Shown one piece after another: positions 49,706 to 59,469 of a DNA stretch of 64,000 nt. The position numbers were made by a program, and so were the translations under genes. A model generated the notes under the pieces. It made no database searches. It saw only the letters and a list, made by a program, of their open reading frames with translations, and had not been told where the DNA came from. How positions within the stretch are numbered: position 1 is the stretch's first letter; every line of letters begins with the position of its first letter. Source of the stretch: Thiothrix lacustris DSM 21227 (GTDB lineage: Bacteria; Pseudomonadota; Gammaproteobacteria; Thiotrichales; Thiotrichaceae); NCBI RefSeq assembly GCF_000621325.1, contig NZ_JHYQ01000027.1:1-64000 (forward strand), in the 5' to 3' direction.

Positions 49706-50877
49706 AATACATCGACGAATTCCGCGACCCTGCCACCGCCAAAAAGCTGGTGGAAGAAATCAACCGACTGACTTCGGGCATGTTCCCTTCGACTTCGCTC
49801 AGGGAACGGAGCTCCCCGCTGGCTGAGCGTAGCCGAAGCCAGCCTCTGCAAGTCATGGAATTCTGCGGCGGTCATACCCACACTTTGTTCAAATACGGCA
49901 TCGAAGGCATGTTGCCCGCCGACATTGAAATGGTACACGGCCCCGGCTGCCCAGTGTGTGTGTTGCCGATGTCGCGGGTGGATGATTGCGTCACGATTGC
50001 GGAACAGCCCGGCGTGATCTTCACCACTTTTGGCGATGCGATGCGTGTACCCGGTACGCGCAAAAGCCTGTTGCAAGCCAAGGCTGACGGCTGCGATGTG
50101 CGCATGGTGTATTCGCCGATGGATGCGCTAACCATTGCCCGCAAAAATCCTGAGCGTGATGTGGTGTTTTTCGCGCTGGGGTTTGAAACCACCATGCCCA
50201 GCACCGCGCTCACCTTATTGCAGGCGCACCGCGAAGGGCTGCAAAACTTTTCGCTATTCTGCAATCACATTACTACGCCTGCGACCATGCGGGCGATCCT
50301 CACCGACCCCGACTTGAAACTTGACGGTTTCCTCGCGCCTGGACACGTCAGCATGGTGATCGGCGTACATCCGTATGATTTTGTGACCCGTGACTACCAC
50401 AAGCCGCTGGTGATTACCGGCTTTGAACCGCTCGATATTTTGCACGCCCTGTGGATGCTGATGAAACAGCTTGCCGAAGGCCGTTGCGAAGTCGAAAACC
50501 AGTATGCGCGGATTGTGCCGGAAGCGGGTAATGTCGCAGGCTTGAAAGCCATTGCCGAAGTCTACGAAACGCGGGAACACAGCGAGTTTCGTGGCTTGGG
50601 GAATATCGGTGATGCTGGCGTGCAGATTCGATCAGCCTACGCGGCTTACGATGCCGAGAAGAGATTCAACCTACAAGCTGCGGCCAGTTCCCACGACCCG
50701 GAACACCTCAAGTGTGCCGAAGTATTGCGTGGGGTTATCAAACCGTGGGATTGCCCCGCGTTCGGCAAGGATTGCAACCCGCAACATCCGCTGGGGGCGC
50801 TGATGGTATCGCCGGAAGGTTCGTGTGCGGCGTATTACGCTTACGGCAAATTGGCAAAACGTAAGGAAACCGCATGA
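49702..50877 (+). CDS. hypD: hydrogenase formation protein HypD
   Basis: A 391-residue Fe-S protein on which Fe(CN)2CO is assembled. Key motifs: MEFCGGHTHTLFKYG (first Cys), HGPGCPVCVLP (thiol pair), HVSMVIGVHPYDF and the C-terminal [4Fe-4S] cysteines (CAEVLRG, DCPAFGKDCNPQHPLG, GSCAAYY). Between residues 26 and 50, just before MEFCGG, lies an insert of about 19 residues (PSTSLRERSSPLAERSRSQ) encoded by a 56-bp palindromic element, absent from typical HypD. The reading frame is kept. Confidence 0.95.
   Translation: MKYIDEFRDPATAKKLVEEINRLTSGMFPSTSLRERSSPLAERSRSQPLQVMEFCGGHTHTLFKYGIEGMLPADIEMVHGPGCPVCVLPMSRVDDCVTIAEQPGVIFTTFGDAMRVPGTRKSLLQAKADGCDVRMVYSPMDALTIARKNPERDVVFFALGFETTMPSTALTLLQAHREGLQNFSLFCNHITTPATMRAILTDPDLKLDGFLAPGHVSMVIGVHPYDFVTRDYHKPLVITGFEPLDILHALWMLMKQLAEGRCEVENQYARIVPEAGNVAGLKAIAEVYETREHSEFRGLGNIGDAGVQIRSAYAAYDAEKRFNLQAAASSHDPEHLKCAEVLRGVIKPWDCPAFGKDCNPQHPLGALMVSPEGSCAAYYAYGKLAKRKETA
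49785..49840 (+). repeat. 56-bp palindromic element, copy in hypD
   Basis: Starts CCCTTCGACTTCGCTCAGGG and ends TAGCCGAAGCC. The inner arms TTCGACTTCGCTCAG and CTGAGCGTAGCCGAA are inverted copies with 13 of 15 matches, so it can fold into a hairpin. It lies in the opposite orientation to the copy in hupK. Confidence 0.8.
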
Positions 50878-51899
50878 ACCTCACCGGAACCATCACCCTC
50901 GCCCACGGCAGCGGCGGACGCGCCATGCACCAACTGGTCGACGACCTGATCCGCCGCACCTTCAGCAATCCGCTGTTGGAAGAGGGCGAAGATCAAGCCC
51001 GTATCCCGTTGGCAAAGTTGGTTACACAAGGCGATCGTTTGGCCTTCACCACCGATTCCTACGTCGTCACGCCGCTGGAATTTCCCGGCGGTAATATCGG
51101 CACACTCGCCATCAACGGCACGGTCAACGACCTCGCTGTCGGGGGCGCGAAACCCTTGTACCTGAGCTGCGGTTTCATCATCGAAGAAGGCTTACCGCTG
51201 GAAACGTTCGCCCGCATCCTGCAAGCCATGCGCTTGGCGGCGGATGAGGCAGGCGTGCAAATCGTGACCGGCGACACCAAGGTGGTGCAACGTGGTGGGG
51301 CGGATAAGCTGTTTATTAATACCGCTGGTGTGGGGGTGATTCCGGCAGGCTTCAACCCGTCCGCCGGAGGTGCACAGGTGGGCGATGTGGTCATCGTCAA
51401 CGGTTGGTTGGGTGATCATGGTGCGGCGATTCTCAATGCCCGTGGTGATTTAGCGTTGGATGCCGACATTGAAACCGATTGCGCCCCGCTCAATCGGCTG
51501 GTGGAAGCCATGTTTGCCGCCTGCCCGGACATCCATTGCTTGCGCGATGCGACCCGTGGCGGCTTGGCGACGGTGCTGAATGAATTTGCGGAACGTTCCG
51601 GCGTCGATATGTTGCTCAAGGAAGCCGCATTGCCGATCCGCACGCCCGTGCGCGGCATGTGTGAAATCCTCGGCCTCGACCCGCTATACCTTGCCAACGA
51701 AGGCAAACTGGTGGCGGTGGTTCCGGCAGACGCAGCAGATGCCGTATTGGCAGCGATGCAACGTATCCCCGAAGGTTATCACGCCTGCATCATCGGCACG
51801 GTGGAAGAGGGCGATGGGCATGTTATCCTGAAAACAGCCTTCGGTGGGGAGCGGATTGTTGATATGCTACCGGGAGAGCAGTTACCCCGCATCTGCTGA
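50874..51899 (+). CDS. hypE: hydrogenase expression/formation protein HypE
   Basis: A 341-residue enzyme of the AIR synthase type that dehydrates the carbamoyl group made by HypF to a thiocyanate on its C-terminal Cys. That Cys is present: the protein ends LPRIC. The N-terminal ATP site is LAHGSGGRAMHQLVDD. VGGAKPLYLSCGF and DATRGGLATVLNE are further family motifs. ATGA overlap with hypD. Confidence 0.97.
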   Translation: MNLTGTITLAHGSGGRAMHQLVDDLIRRTFSNPLLEEGEDQARIPLAKLVTQGDRLAFTTDSYVVTPLEFPGGNIGTLAINGTVNDLAVGGAKPLYLSCGFIIEEGLPLETFARILQAMRLAADEAGVQIVTGDTKVVQRGGADKLFINTAGVGVIPAGFNPSAGGAQVGDVVIVNGWLGDHGAAILNARGDLALDADIETDCAPLNRLVEAMFAACPDIHCLRDATRGGLATVLNEFAERSGVDMLLKEAALPIRTPVRGMCEILGLDPLYLANEGKLVAVVPADAADAVLAAMQRIPEGYHACIIGTVEEGDGHVILKTAFGGERIVDMLPGEQLPRIC

Positions 51900-51918
51900 A
51901 TGCACCCCGGAGTCTGAC

Positions 51919-52545
51919 ATGAAAGCCAAGAAAGCCGCCTACGGCAAACCCCAACGCCTGAAATTTCCTGCCGAACAAGCCGCTAACCCTTGGTTGGCTT
52001 ACGCCTTCGAGGCTTATTACCATGCTGATGTGGGCGTCGCCAAAGGTATCCAGCAAGAAGAGCATAATGGCAGGAAACTCGCCTGCGCCAAGGGTTGTTC
52101 CAATTGTTGCAAGAGCCACACCACCATCCCTATTTTTCCGCTGGAACTGTTGGGCTTGTATTGGTATGTGACCAAAATCATGCCTGCCGACACCCGTACC
52201 CGCCTCAAGCCGCAACTTGCTAATCATGTGGCGGGCACGCCTTGCCCGTTTTTGCTGGAGGGGGCGTGTTCGGTTCACCCGATGCGTCCGCTAGCGTGCC
52301 GCCATTTCAATGTGTTTGGCAAAACTTGCGCGGAGGGTGAAGATGCTTTTTACACGCGCCGTGAAGATGTGCTGACCCCGCTCAAGTTTCATCAGGATGC
52401 CGCTTATGCAGCCATGCTGCCGTTTCATGGAATGGTGACACCTGAGCAGAAACAAGCAGCTATGCAACAATCTTACGTGCAACAACAGGCGCGGGTCTTG
52501 CAGGAAATCGACTGGGCGCATCTGGCAGCGCGTATCGACACCTGA
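51919..52545 (+). CDS. YkgJ-family cysteine cluster protein
   Basis: A 208-residue protein with the CxxxCxxCC-type cluster of the YkgJ family (CAKGCSNCCKS, residues about 56-66), then CPFLLEGACSVHPMRPLACR, which together probably bind zinc or an Fe-S cluster. The start at 51919 (MKAKKAAYG) follows CCCGGAG. Only 19 bases after hypE, so it may ride on the hyp operon. The function is unknown. Confidence 0.85.
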   Translation: MKAKKAAYGKPQRLKFPAEQAANPWLAYAFEAYYHADVGVAKGIQQEEHNGRKLACAKGCSNCCKSHTTIPIFPLELLGLYWYVTKIMPADTRTRLKPQLANHVAGTPCPFLLEGACSVHPMRPLACRHFNVFGKTCAEGEDAFYTRREDVLTPLKFHQDAAYAAMLPFHGMVTPEQKQAAMQQSYVQQQARVLQEIDWAHLAARIDT

Positions 52546-52675
52546 AAATGCTGTAACGCTTCCTTGATCTTTGCACAATCCGCGCATAATTGTTGCTTGA
52601 TTGGCGCATAAAGTTACACCTGTCGAAAGGGGAAACCTTAAACGAAACCTAATAGAAATCAACAGGAGTAATATC

Positions 52676-53119
52676 ATGAAAGCAACATCTATTTTTTCAG
52701 GCGCACTGGTTGCCAGCGTACTGTTTGCCTCTTCTGCGGCGATGGCTGCACCACAAGGCAACCATAACCGTATTGATGTGAATATTCCCAAGCTGGACAT
52801 GCGCATTGATGCGGGTGTAAAAACCGGCAAACTGACTTCGACAGAAGAGCACCAATTGCGTACCGAACTGCGCCAACTGGGTGTTTCCATCAAGGCAGCG
52901 ATGAAAGACCGTCAAGTCAGCAAGTGGGAACGTAATAGCCTGGAAAATAAAGAAGCAGCGTTGAACAAGCACATCACCAAGCTGACCAACAACAATGTGG
53001 TTGTTAAAAAGCAGGATCATGATCACAAAGGTTCAGACAAGCGCGATCAGAATGACCATAAAGCGCAATCCAAGTTCGATAACAACCAGAAAGCACCAAA
53101 CGTACAATATAAGCATTAA
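52676..53119 (+). CDS. small exported basic protein, unknown function
   Basis: A 147-residue protein. Signal peptide MKATSIFSGALVASVLFASS, cleaved after AMA; helical middle (LTSTEEHQLRTELRQLGVSI followed by KAAMKDRQVSKWERNSLENK) with EF-hand-like spacing, and a very His/Lys/Asp-rich tail (KKQDHDHKGSDKRDQNDHKA). CAGGAG precedes the ATG. The tail could bind metal ions; that is inference. A strong terminator follows. Confidence 0.75.
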   Translation: MKATSIFSGALVASVLFASSAAMAAPQGNHNRIDVNIPKLDMRIDAGVKTGKLTSTEEHQLRTELRQLGVSIKAAMKDRQVSKWERNSLENKEAALNKHITKLTNNNVVVKKQDHDHKGSDKRDQNDHKAQSKFDNNQKAPNVQYKH

Positions 53120-53146
53120 TTTTCGGCACAAAATAACAGGGCTAGG

Positions 53147-53178
53147 GGTCAACCTGCATTAGTGGGTTGGCCTTTTTT
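53147..53178 (+). terminator. intrinsic terminator before hypF
   Basis: GGTCAACC / GGTTGGCC stem (one G-T pair) with a 10-base loop, then six T. Confidence 0.85.
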
Positions 53179-53233
53179 GTGTGCAGTGCGGTACTATCCC
53201 CTCAGTTTTATAAACGCTTAGGGGAATAATAGA

Positions 53234-55579
53234 ATGGTAGCCTGCCACATTCGCATCACTGGTTTGGTTCAAGGCGTCGGCTTTCGCCCCAATGTTTGGC
53301 GCTTGGCGCAGGCGTGCGGTATTGTTGGAACAGTACGTAATGATGGCGCGGGTGTGCTCATTGATGCGTGGGGTAGTGAAGCTGCACTGGATGCTTTCCA
53401 GCAACAACTCCAGACAGATATTCCCCCCTTGGCGCGGTTGGATGCTCTGCACATTAGCCCGTTGGCAACGGTTTGCCCGCATCCTGATTTTCGTATTATC
53501 GCCAGTGCATCCGGCGAGATTCATACTGGTATTGTGGCGGATGCGGCGATGTGTCCGGCGTGTCGTGCCGATATTTTTGATCCAAAAAACCGCCGTTACC
53601 GCTATCCCTTTACCAATTGTACTCACTGTGGTCCACGCTTGAGTATTGTTCAGCGCATCCCCTATGACCGCGCTAATACCAGCATGGCAGATTTCTCGCA
53701 ATGCCCGGAATGCTTGCACGAATACACTGACCCTGCCGAGCGCCGTTTTCATGCTCAACCCAATGCTTGTGCTAGTTGTGGCCCTCATGTTTGGCTGGAA
53801 AATAGTGCAGGGCAGGGCATTAGCCTCGCCATTACGGAGCGTGATTGCCTCGATACTGCCAGCCGTTTGTTACGCGAGGGCAATATTCTGGCGGTAATGG
53901 GTTTGGGGGGGGTACATCTAGTGTGTGATGCCAGTAATGAAACAGCCGTGGCGACGTTACGGCAGCGTAAACGCCGTTATCAGAAACCATTAGCACTGAT
54001 GGCGCGTGATTTGGATGTGATCCAGCGTTATTGCCATGTCAGTGAAGCTGAAGCCATTTTGCTACAAAGCAAATACGCGCCGATTGTATTACTGGAGCGT
54101 AGGGTGAGTGGAGTGCAAGCGATACCCAGCGTTGCCTTATCCATCGCCCCTAAGCAACATTCCCTTGGCTTCATGCTCCCCTACACCCCACTCCACGCCC
54201 TGCTGCTGGAGTCGTGGGATACGCCCTTAGTCATGACCAGCGCCAACCTCAGCGAAGAGCCGCAATGCATCAGCGTCGCCGAAACCCGTGAGCGGATGCA
54301 GCCCATCGCCGATTATTTGCTGTTACATAATCGCCCGATCGTCAACCGCGTCGATGATTCCGTGACCCGTATTCTCGCCGGTAAACCGCGCTTGTTGCGC
54401 CGTGCCCGTGGTTATGCGCCGGAAACGCTGGCGTTACCTGCCGATTTCGCCACGGCTACCGCCCTCCTTGCGATGGGCGGCGAACTCAAAAATACCTTTG
54501 CGCTGCTACGTGATGGTCAAGCTATTCTTTCCCAGCATTTGGGTGATTTGGAAGAGGCTCGTACTTGGCGTGAGTATGAACACACCTTGCAGCTTTATCG
54601 CGATTTGTTTGAACACCAGCCGCAAGCGATCGTGGTGGATAAGCACCCCGGCTACCGTTCCACCCAATGGGGGCAGCAATGGGCAAAGCAGCAAGGTTTA
54701 CCCCTGATCGAAGTGCAACACCACCATGCCCACGTCGCGGCGTGTCTGGCAGATAACGGCTGGGGGCGTGATGACGGCAAAGTGCTAGGCATCGTGCTCG
54801 ATGGGCTGGGTTACGGGGATGACGGCACGCTGTGGGGCGGTGAATTCCTGTTGGCAGATTACGCCACTTACCAGCGGGTAGGGCATTTCAAACCGATGGC
54901 TATGCCCGGTGGTACGCAAGCCATTCTGCAACCGTGGCGCAATACGTGGGCGCATTTACATGCACTTGGCTGGCCTGAAGTTGTTGAGGAATTTGCCGAT
55001 CTGGAGCTGATCCAATACCTGCAACAACAACCGCTGGCAACGTTGGAAACCATGCTGGCACGCGGCCTGAATGCGCCATTGAGCAGTTCGTGCGGGCGTT
55101 TGTTTGATGCAGTTGCCGCTGCGCTGGATTGCAACCGCGCTAGCATCAGCTACGAAGGGCAAGCGGCGATTGAACTTGAAGCGCTTGCCCCCGCTTGTTT
55201 GCTTAACATTGTTCCGGCTTACCCTTTTACCATCGCTAAGAATGCTGCTGACCGTTGGGAAATTGACCCTGCGCCGCTGTGGTATGCCTTGCTCAAGGAC
55301 TTGCAAACCGGCTATTGCCGCGAAGCCATCGCCGCACAGTTTCACCAAGGTTTAATCCACGTTGTCGTGGATTTGGCACAGCGTGTGTGTGTGGAATACC
55401 CGGACATTCAGGCTGTTGCGCTGTCTGGAGGCGTGTTTCAGAACGCCCCATTATTCGTGGGGGTGCAACGGCGCTTGGAAAGTGCTGGTTTGCGGGTATT
55501 GACCCACCAACACGTACCGTCCAATGACGGGGGTATTGCCTTGGGTCAGGCCGTGATTGGCGCAACGACACAGATGTAG
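53234..55579 (+). CDS. hypF: carbamoyltransferase HypF
   Basis: A 781-residue enzyme that converts carbamoyl phosphate to the cyanide ligands of NiFe hydrogenase. Domains: acylphosphatase ([19 protein letters not shown]), two zinc fingers (CPACRAD...CTHCG and CPECLHE...CASCG), YrdC-like domain ([23 protein letters not shown]) and Kae1-like carbamoyltransferase ([40 protein letters not shown]). Full length. It stands apart from hupK-hypE behind a terminator, so it has its own promoter. Confidence 0.97.
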   Translation: MVACHIRITGLVQGVGFRPNVWRLAQACGIVGTVRNDGAGVLIDAWGSEAALDAFQQQLQTDIPPLARLDALHISPLATVCPHPDFRIIASASGEIHTGIVADAAMCPACRADIFDPKNRRYRYPFTNCTHCGPRLSIVQRIPYDRANTSMADFSQCPECLHEYTDPAERRFHAQPNACASCGPHVWLENSAGQGISLAITERDCLDTASRLLREGNILAVMGLGGVHLVCDASNETAVATLRQRKRRYQKPLALMARDLDVIQRYCHVSEAEAILLQSKYAPIVLLERRVSGVQAIPSVALSIAPKQHSLGFMLPYTPLHALLLESWDTPLVMTSANLSEEPQCISVAETRERMQPIADYLLLHNRPIVNRVDDSVTRILAGKPRLLRRARGYAPETLALPADFATATALLAMGGELKNTFALLRDGQAILSQHLGDLEEARTWREYEHTLQLYRDLFEHQPQAIVVDKHPGYRSTQWGQQWAKQQGLPLIEVQHHHAHVAACLADNGWGRDDGKVLGIVLDGLGYGDDGTLWGGEFLLADYATYQRVGHFKPMAMPGGTQAILQPWRNTWAHLHALGWPEVVEEFADLELIQYLQQQPLATLETMLARGLNAPLSSSCGRLFDAVAAALDCNRASISYEGQAAIELEALAPACLLNIVPAYPFTIAKNAADRWEIDPAPLWYALLKDLQTGYCREAIAAQFHQGLIHVVVDLAQRVCVEYPDIQAVALSGGVFQNAPLFVGVQRRLESAGLRVLTHQHVPSNDGGIALGQAVIGATTQM

Positions 55580-55620
55580 GCATACTAAGCAGCCCAATTC
55601 GCCACAGCCTGAGGAACCGC

Positions 55621-56403
55621 ATGTTCGAGCGTATCCGTGAAGACATTAACTGCATTTTTGACCGCGACCCAGCGGCTCGTAATGTGTTTGAAATTGTTAC
55701 GACTTACCCCGGCTTGCACGCCATTTTCATTCACCATCTTAGCCATTGGTTGTGGAAAAACGGTTTCAAATGGTTGGCGCGGGTATTGTCGAATGTGGCT
55801 CGTTTGTTCACAGGTATTGAAATTCACCCTGGCGCTACCGTCGGGCGGCGTTTTTTCATCGACCACGGCATGGGCGTGGTGATCGGTGAAACCGCTGAAA
55901 TCGGTGATGATTGCACCCTCTACCACGGCGTTACCTTGGGCGGAACCAGTTGGCAAAAAGGCAAGCGCCACCCGACGTTGGGTAATGATGTGGTGGTTGG
56001 TGCGGGTGCAAAAATTCTGGGGCCGATTACGCTCGCAAGAGGGGCGCGGGTTGGTTCTAATGCCGTGGTGGTTAAAGATGTGCCAGAAGGTGCAACGGTC
56101 ACGGGCATTCCGGGGCGCATTGTTACGCCGCGTAAGCAGCAAGAAAAACGCCGCGAGGAAATTGCCCAGAAGATGGGTTTTGACGCTTATGGGGCAACGC
56201 AGGATATGCCTGATCCAGTCTCCAATGCAGTTAACCGAATGCTGGATCACATCCACCTAATGGATGAACGCATGGATAAATTATGCGAAGAAGTTCACCG
56301 TTTGGGTGGCCAGTTGGACATTGTGCCATTGCCTGTATTACAAACGGAAGGGTTTGGTGGTATGAGTGGTGGTAATCAGGATTCCGCCAAAAGAGATAAA
56401 TAA
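55621..56403 (+). CDS. cysE: serine O-acetyltransferase
   Basis: A 260-residue acetyltransferase that makes O-acetylserine for cysteine synthesis. N-terminal helices ([20 protein letters not shown]) and left-handed beta-helix hexapeptides ([58 protein letters not shown]). It precedes iscR, as in many proteobacteria, which links cysteine supply to IscS. The 50-residue C-terminal tail is longer than in enterobacterial short forms. Confidence 0.95.
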   Translation: MFERIREDINCIFDRDPAARNVFEIVTTYPGLHAIFIHHLSHWLWKNGFKWLARVLSNVARLFTGIEIHPGATVGRRFFIDHGMGVVIGETAEIGDDCTLYHGVTLGGTSWQKGKRHPTLGNDVVVGAGAKILGPITLARGARVGSNAVVVKDVPEGATVTGIPGRIVTPRKQQEKRREEIAQKMGFDAYGATQDMPDPVSNAVNRMLDHIHLMDERMDKLCEEVHRLGGQLDIVPLPVLQTEGFGGMSGGNQDSAKRDK

Positions 56404-56410
56404 AACCTTA

Positions 56411-56444
56411 ATACTTGACTAGTTTTGTCGGGTATTGGTAGGAT
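56411..56444 (+). promoter_or_regulatory. isc operon promoter with type 1 IscR site
   Basis: 56411-56435 starts ATACTTGACT and ends GTCGGGTAT, matching the type 1 IscR consensus (ATA..YGACT...AGTC..TAT). The -35 TTGACT (56415-56420) lies inside it; the -10 TAGGAT is at 56439-56444 after an 18-base spacer. [2Fe-2S]-IscR should repress here. Confidence 0.8.
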
Positions 56445-56472
56445 GCACTCAGCTTGAATGGAGAGCATCAAT

Positions 56473-56943
56473 ATGAAACTGACTACCAAGGGTCGCTATG
56501 CGGTGACAGCCATGCTGGATCTGGCCTTGCATAATGGGGATCAGCCAGTGTCGCTGGCGGAGATTTCTGAACGGCAGGATATATCACTTTCCTATCTGGA
56601 ACAACTGTTTGCCAAGTTGCGCAAAGCCGGTTTGGTGGTGAGTATGCGCGGCCCCGGTGGTGGCTATCAGTTGAACGGTGCACCGGAAGCCATCGTGATT
56701 GCTGACATCATCAGTGCTGTTGATGAAAGTGTCGATGCCACCCGTTGCGGTGGTATGGGTGATTGTCAGGACAACAAGCGTTGCCTGACCCACGATTTGT
56801 GGATGGACTTGAGTAACCAGATTCGTGTGTTCCTGTCGGAAATTACCCTAGCCGATATGACAGCGCGAATGGAGGTGCAAGAAACCGCCGCCCGCCAAAA
56901 AGACAAACGCATCGATTTCCGCTCCCATTCACATTCCCATTAA
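56473..56943 (+). CDS. iscR: Fe-S cluster assembly regulator IscR
   Basis: A 156-residue Rrf2-family regulator: winged helix [20 protein letters not shown] and [15 protein letters not shown]; the cluster is held by Cys92, Cys98 and Cys104 in [14 protein letters not shown] with the following His107. The ATG at 56473 is fixed by family length. It represses the operon when Fe-S clusters are plentiful; the site is just upstream. The His-rich end (SHSHSH) is a minor oddity. Confidence 0.97.
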   Translation: MKLTTKGRYAVTAMLDLALHNGDQPVSLAEISERQDISLSYLEQLFAKLRKAGLVVSMRGPGGGYQLNGAPEAIVIADIISAVDESVDATRCGGMGDCQDNKRCLTHDLWMDLSNQIRVFLSEITLADMTARMEVQETAARQKDKRIDFRSHSHSH

Positions 56944-56964
56944 TGCTAGTGCAGGACAAGCCCC

Positions 56965-58188
56965 ATGAGTGAACTGAAAATGCCCATTTACTTCGATTAC
57001 GCCGCCACTACTCCGGTAGACCCGCGTGTTGCCGAAAAAATGATGCAATACCTAACCCCGACTGGTGTGTTTGGCAACCCGGCTTCCAAAAGCCACGCTT
57101 TCGGCTGGGAAGCAGAGGCAGCAGTAGAGGATGCCCGTGGTCATATCGCCGCGCTAATCAACGCTGACGCCAAAGAAATCGTCTGGACTAGCGGTGCAAC
57201 CGAATCCAATAACCTTGCCATCAAAGGTGCGGCGCACTTCAACGAACGCCGTGGCAAGCACATTATTACCTGTAAGACCGAGCACAAAGCAGTGCTGGAC
57301 ACTTGCCGCCAACTGGAGCGTGAAGGGTTTGAAGTCACTTACCTTGACCCGGAACCCAATGGCCTGATCGACCTCGATAAGCTGAAAGCGGCGATGCGTG
57401 AGGACACCACCGTGGTTTCGATCATGCACGTCAACAACGAAACCGGCGTGATTCAGGACATTGCTACCATCGGTGAAATGTGCCGCGCCAACAAAACCAT
57501 CTTCCACGTTGACGCAGCTCAAAGTGCAGGCAAAGTCCCCATTGACACGGAAGCGCTCAAGGTTGATATGATGAGCTTTTCCGCCCACAAGATTTACGGC
57601 CCCAAAGGCATTGGTGCGTTATATGTACGTCGCAAGCCGCGTGTCCGTATCGAAGCACAAACCCACGGCGGTGGCCACGAGCGCGGGATGCGTTCCGGCA
57701 CTTTGCCTACCCACCAGATTGTCGCGATGGGTGAAGCCTTCCGCCTTGCCAAGCTGGAAATGAATGCTGAAAATGACCGTATCCTGATGTTGCGCAACCG
57801 TTTGTACGACGGCTTGAAGGACATTGAAGAAGTTTACGTGAATGGCGATCTGGAGCACCGTGTTGCGGGTATCCTCAATATCAGCTTCAACTACGTCGAA
57901 GGTGAAAGCCTGATGATGTCTTTGAAAGATTTGGCGATGTCGTCCGGCTCAGCCTGTACCAGTGCGAGCCTTGAGCCTAGTTACGTACTGCGTGCGCTGG
58001 GACGTAGCGATGAATTGGCACACAGTTCCCTGCGCTTGTCGATGGGACGTTTCAGTAAAGTTGAAGAAGTGGATTACGCGATTGGGCGCATCCGCGCCGC
58101 AGTTGATAAACTGCGTGAGCTTTCCCCGTTGTGGGAAATGTTTCAGGAAGGCATCGACATTAGCAAAGTTGAATGGGTTTCTCATTAA
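56965..58188 (+). CDS. iscS: cysteine desulfurase IscS
   Basis: A 407-residue PLP enzyme supplying sulfur as a persulfide. PLP Lys in [14 protein letters not shown], nucleotide/PLP signature [14 protein letters not shown], and active-site loop [17 protein letters not shown] carrying the persulfide Cys. Full length. Spacing of 21 bases to iscR and to iscU. Confidence 0.98.
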   Translation: MSELKMPIYFDYAATTPVDPRVAEKMMQYLTPTGVFGNPASKSHAFGWEAEAAVEDARGHIAALINADAKEIVWTSGATESNNLAIKGAAHFNERRGKHIITCKTEHKAVLDTCRQLEREGFEVTYLDPEPNGLIDLDKLKAAMREDTTVVSIMHVNNETGVIQDIATIGEMCRANKTIFHVDAAQSAGKVPIDTEALKVDMMSFSAHKIYGPKGIGALYVRRKPRVRIEAQTHGGGHERGMRSGTLPTHQIVAMGEAFRLAKLEMNAENDRILMLRNRLYDGLKDIEEVYVNGDLEHRVAGILNISFNYVEGESLMMSLKDLAMSSGSACTSASLEPSYVLRALGRSDELAHSSLRLSMGRFSKVEEVDYAIGRIRAAVDKLRELSPLWEMFQEGIDISKVEWVSH

Positions 58189-58209
58189 AATTTCCAAGAG
58201 GTATAGATC

Positions 58210-58596
58210 ATGGCATACGGTGAAAAGGTCATTGACCATTATGAAAATCCACGCAACGTCGGTAGCTTTAGCAAAGCTGACCTGAATATCGGCACTGGCA
58301 TGGTCGGCGCACCTGCGTGCGGCGATGTAATGAAGCTGCAAATCAAAGTGAACGAGCAAGGCATTATTGAAGATGCCAAGTTCAAAACTTACGGTTGCGG
58401 TTCGGCGATTGCCTCCAGCAGCTTGTTGACCGAATGGGTCAAAGGCAAGACACTGGAACAAGCCAAGCAAATCAAGAACACGGATATTGCCGCTGAGCTG
58501 GATTTGCCCCCGGTGAAAATCCACTGTTCGGTGCTGGCAGAAGATGCGATCCGCACCGCGATTGAAGACTACCAAAAGAAACAGGCAGGCGCGTAA
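58210..58596 (+). CDS. iscU: Fe-S cluster scaffold IscU
   Basis: A 128-residue scaffold with three cluster cysteines: [24 protein letters not shown] and [12 protein letters not shown]. The LPPVK motif recognised by HscA is present directly before the third cysteine. Confidence 0.98.
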   Translation: MAYGEKVIDHYENPRNVGSFSKADLNIGTGMVGAPACGDVMKLQIKVNEQGIIEDAKFKTYGCGSAIASSSLLTEWVKGKTLEQAKQIKNTDIAAELDLPPVKIHCSVLAEDAIRTAIEDYQKKQAGA

Positions 58597-58598
58597 TT

Positions 58599-58919
58599 AT
58601 GATTACCTTGACTGAATCCGCTGCTACCCGCGTTAGCAAATTCATTGCCAATCGTGGCAAAGGGTTGGGTTTACGCTTGGGTGTCAAAACCAATGGTTGC
58701 TCCGGGATGGCTTACGTCATGGAGTTTGTGGATGACCTTCAAGCGGAAGACACGGTATTTGAAAGCCTTGGCGTGAAACTGATTGTTGACCCCAAAGCCT
58801 TGGTGTATCTGGACGGCACTGAAGTCGACTACGCCAAGGAAGGTTTGAACGAAGGTTTCAAATTCACCAACCCCAACGAGAAAGCGCGTTGCGGGTGTGG
58901 TGAGAGCTTCACGGTTTGA
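58599..58919 (+). CDS. iscA: Fe-S carrier IscA
   Basis: A 106-residue A-type carrier with the conserved cysteines in [13 protein letters not shown] and [10 protein letters not shown]. It begins two bases after iscU and overlaps the TTG start of hscB. Confidence 0.97.
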   Translation: MITLTESAATRVSKFIANRGKGLGLRLGVKTNGCSGMAYVMEFVDDLQAEDTVFESLGVKLIVDPKALVYLDGTEVDYAKEGLNEGFKFTNPNEKARCGCGESFTV

Positions 58920-59461
58920 CGCTGCTGCCGGAACTGCAACAGGATTATTTCACCCTGTTCGGCTTGCCCCGGCAGTTTGCGGTGGATGGCGCTGCTTTAA
59001 GCCAACGTTTCCGTGAACTGCAATCGCAGTATCACCCTGATCGCTTTGCCAGTGGCAGCGATCAGGAACGGCGCTTGGCGGTGCAAATTACCTCATTGCT
59101 GAACGAAGCCAACGATACTTTGCGGCAACCACGCTTGCGTGCCCGTTACCTGTTGGTATTGGCGGGTGTGGAAATCAACGACGACCGCGATACCTCTTCC
59201 GACCCCGAATTTTTAATGCAGCAGATGGAATTGCGCGAAGCGATCGAAGAAGCGGAAAGCAGCGACGAACCGTTTGAAGTGCTGGATACGCTCAGCACGC
59301 AGGTGCGCTTGGCGATACGCGATCTGGAAAGCGAGTTTACAGAAAGCTGGTCGCAGCAGAACTACGTCACTGCTAAAGATACGATGCTCAAAATGCGCTT
59401 TTTCGAGCGCCTGCTGGAAGACATTCGCCATCGCGAAGAACGTCTCGAAGAAAGTCTCTAG
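58916..59461 (+). CDS. hscB: co-chaperone HscB
   Basis: A 181-residue J-protein. The J domain has the HPD motif in [25 protein letters not shown] opens it. The C-terminal helices bind IscU. The start seems to be TTG at 58916, overlapping the iscA stop (TTGA); no ATG is available near, so translation is probably coupled. Confidence 0.94.
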   Translation: MTLLPELQQDYFTLFGLPRQFAVDGAALSQRFRELQSQYHPDRFASGSDQERRLAVQITSLLNEANDTLRQPRLRARYLLVLAGVEINDDRDTSSDPEFLMQQMELREAIEEAESSDEPFEVLDTLSTQVRLAIRDLESEFTESWSQQNYVTAKDTMLKMRFFERLLEDIRHREERLEESL

Positions 59462-59469
59462 GATTACTC

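Noticed and set aside
53159-53788. 209-codon minus-strand frame opposite hypF
   Set aside because: Shadow of hypF; no start signal, no motif, and it crosses the terminator at 53147-53178.
46556-55579. Presence of a complete hydrogenase locus
   Set aside because: Only maturation genes are found; no small or large structural subunit is encoded in the window.
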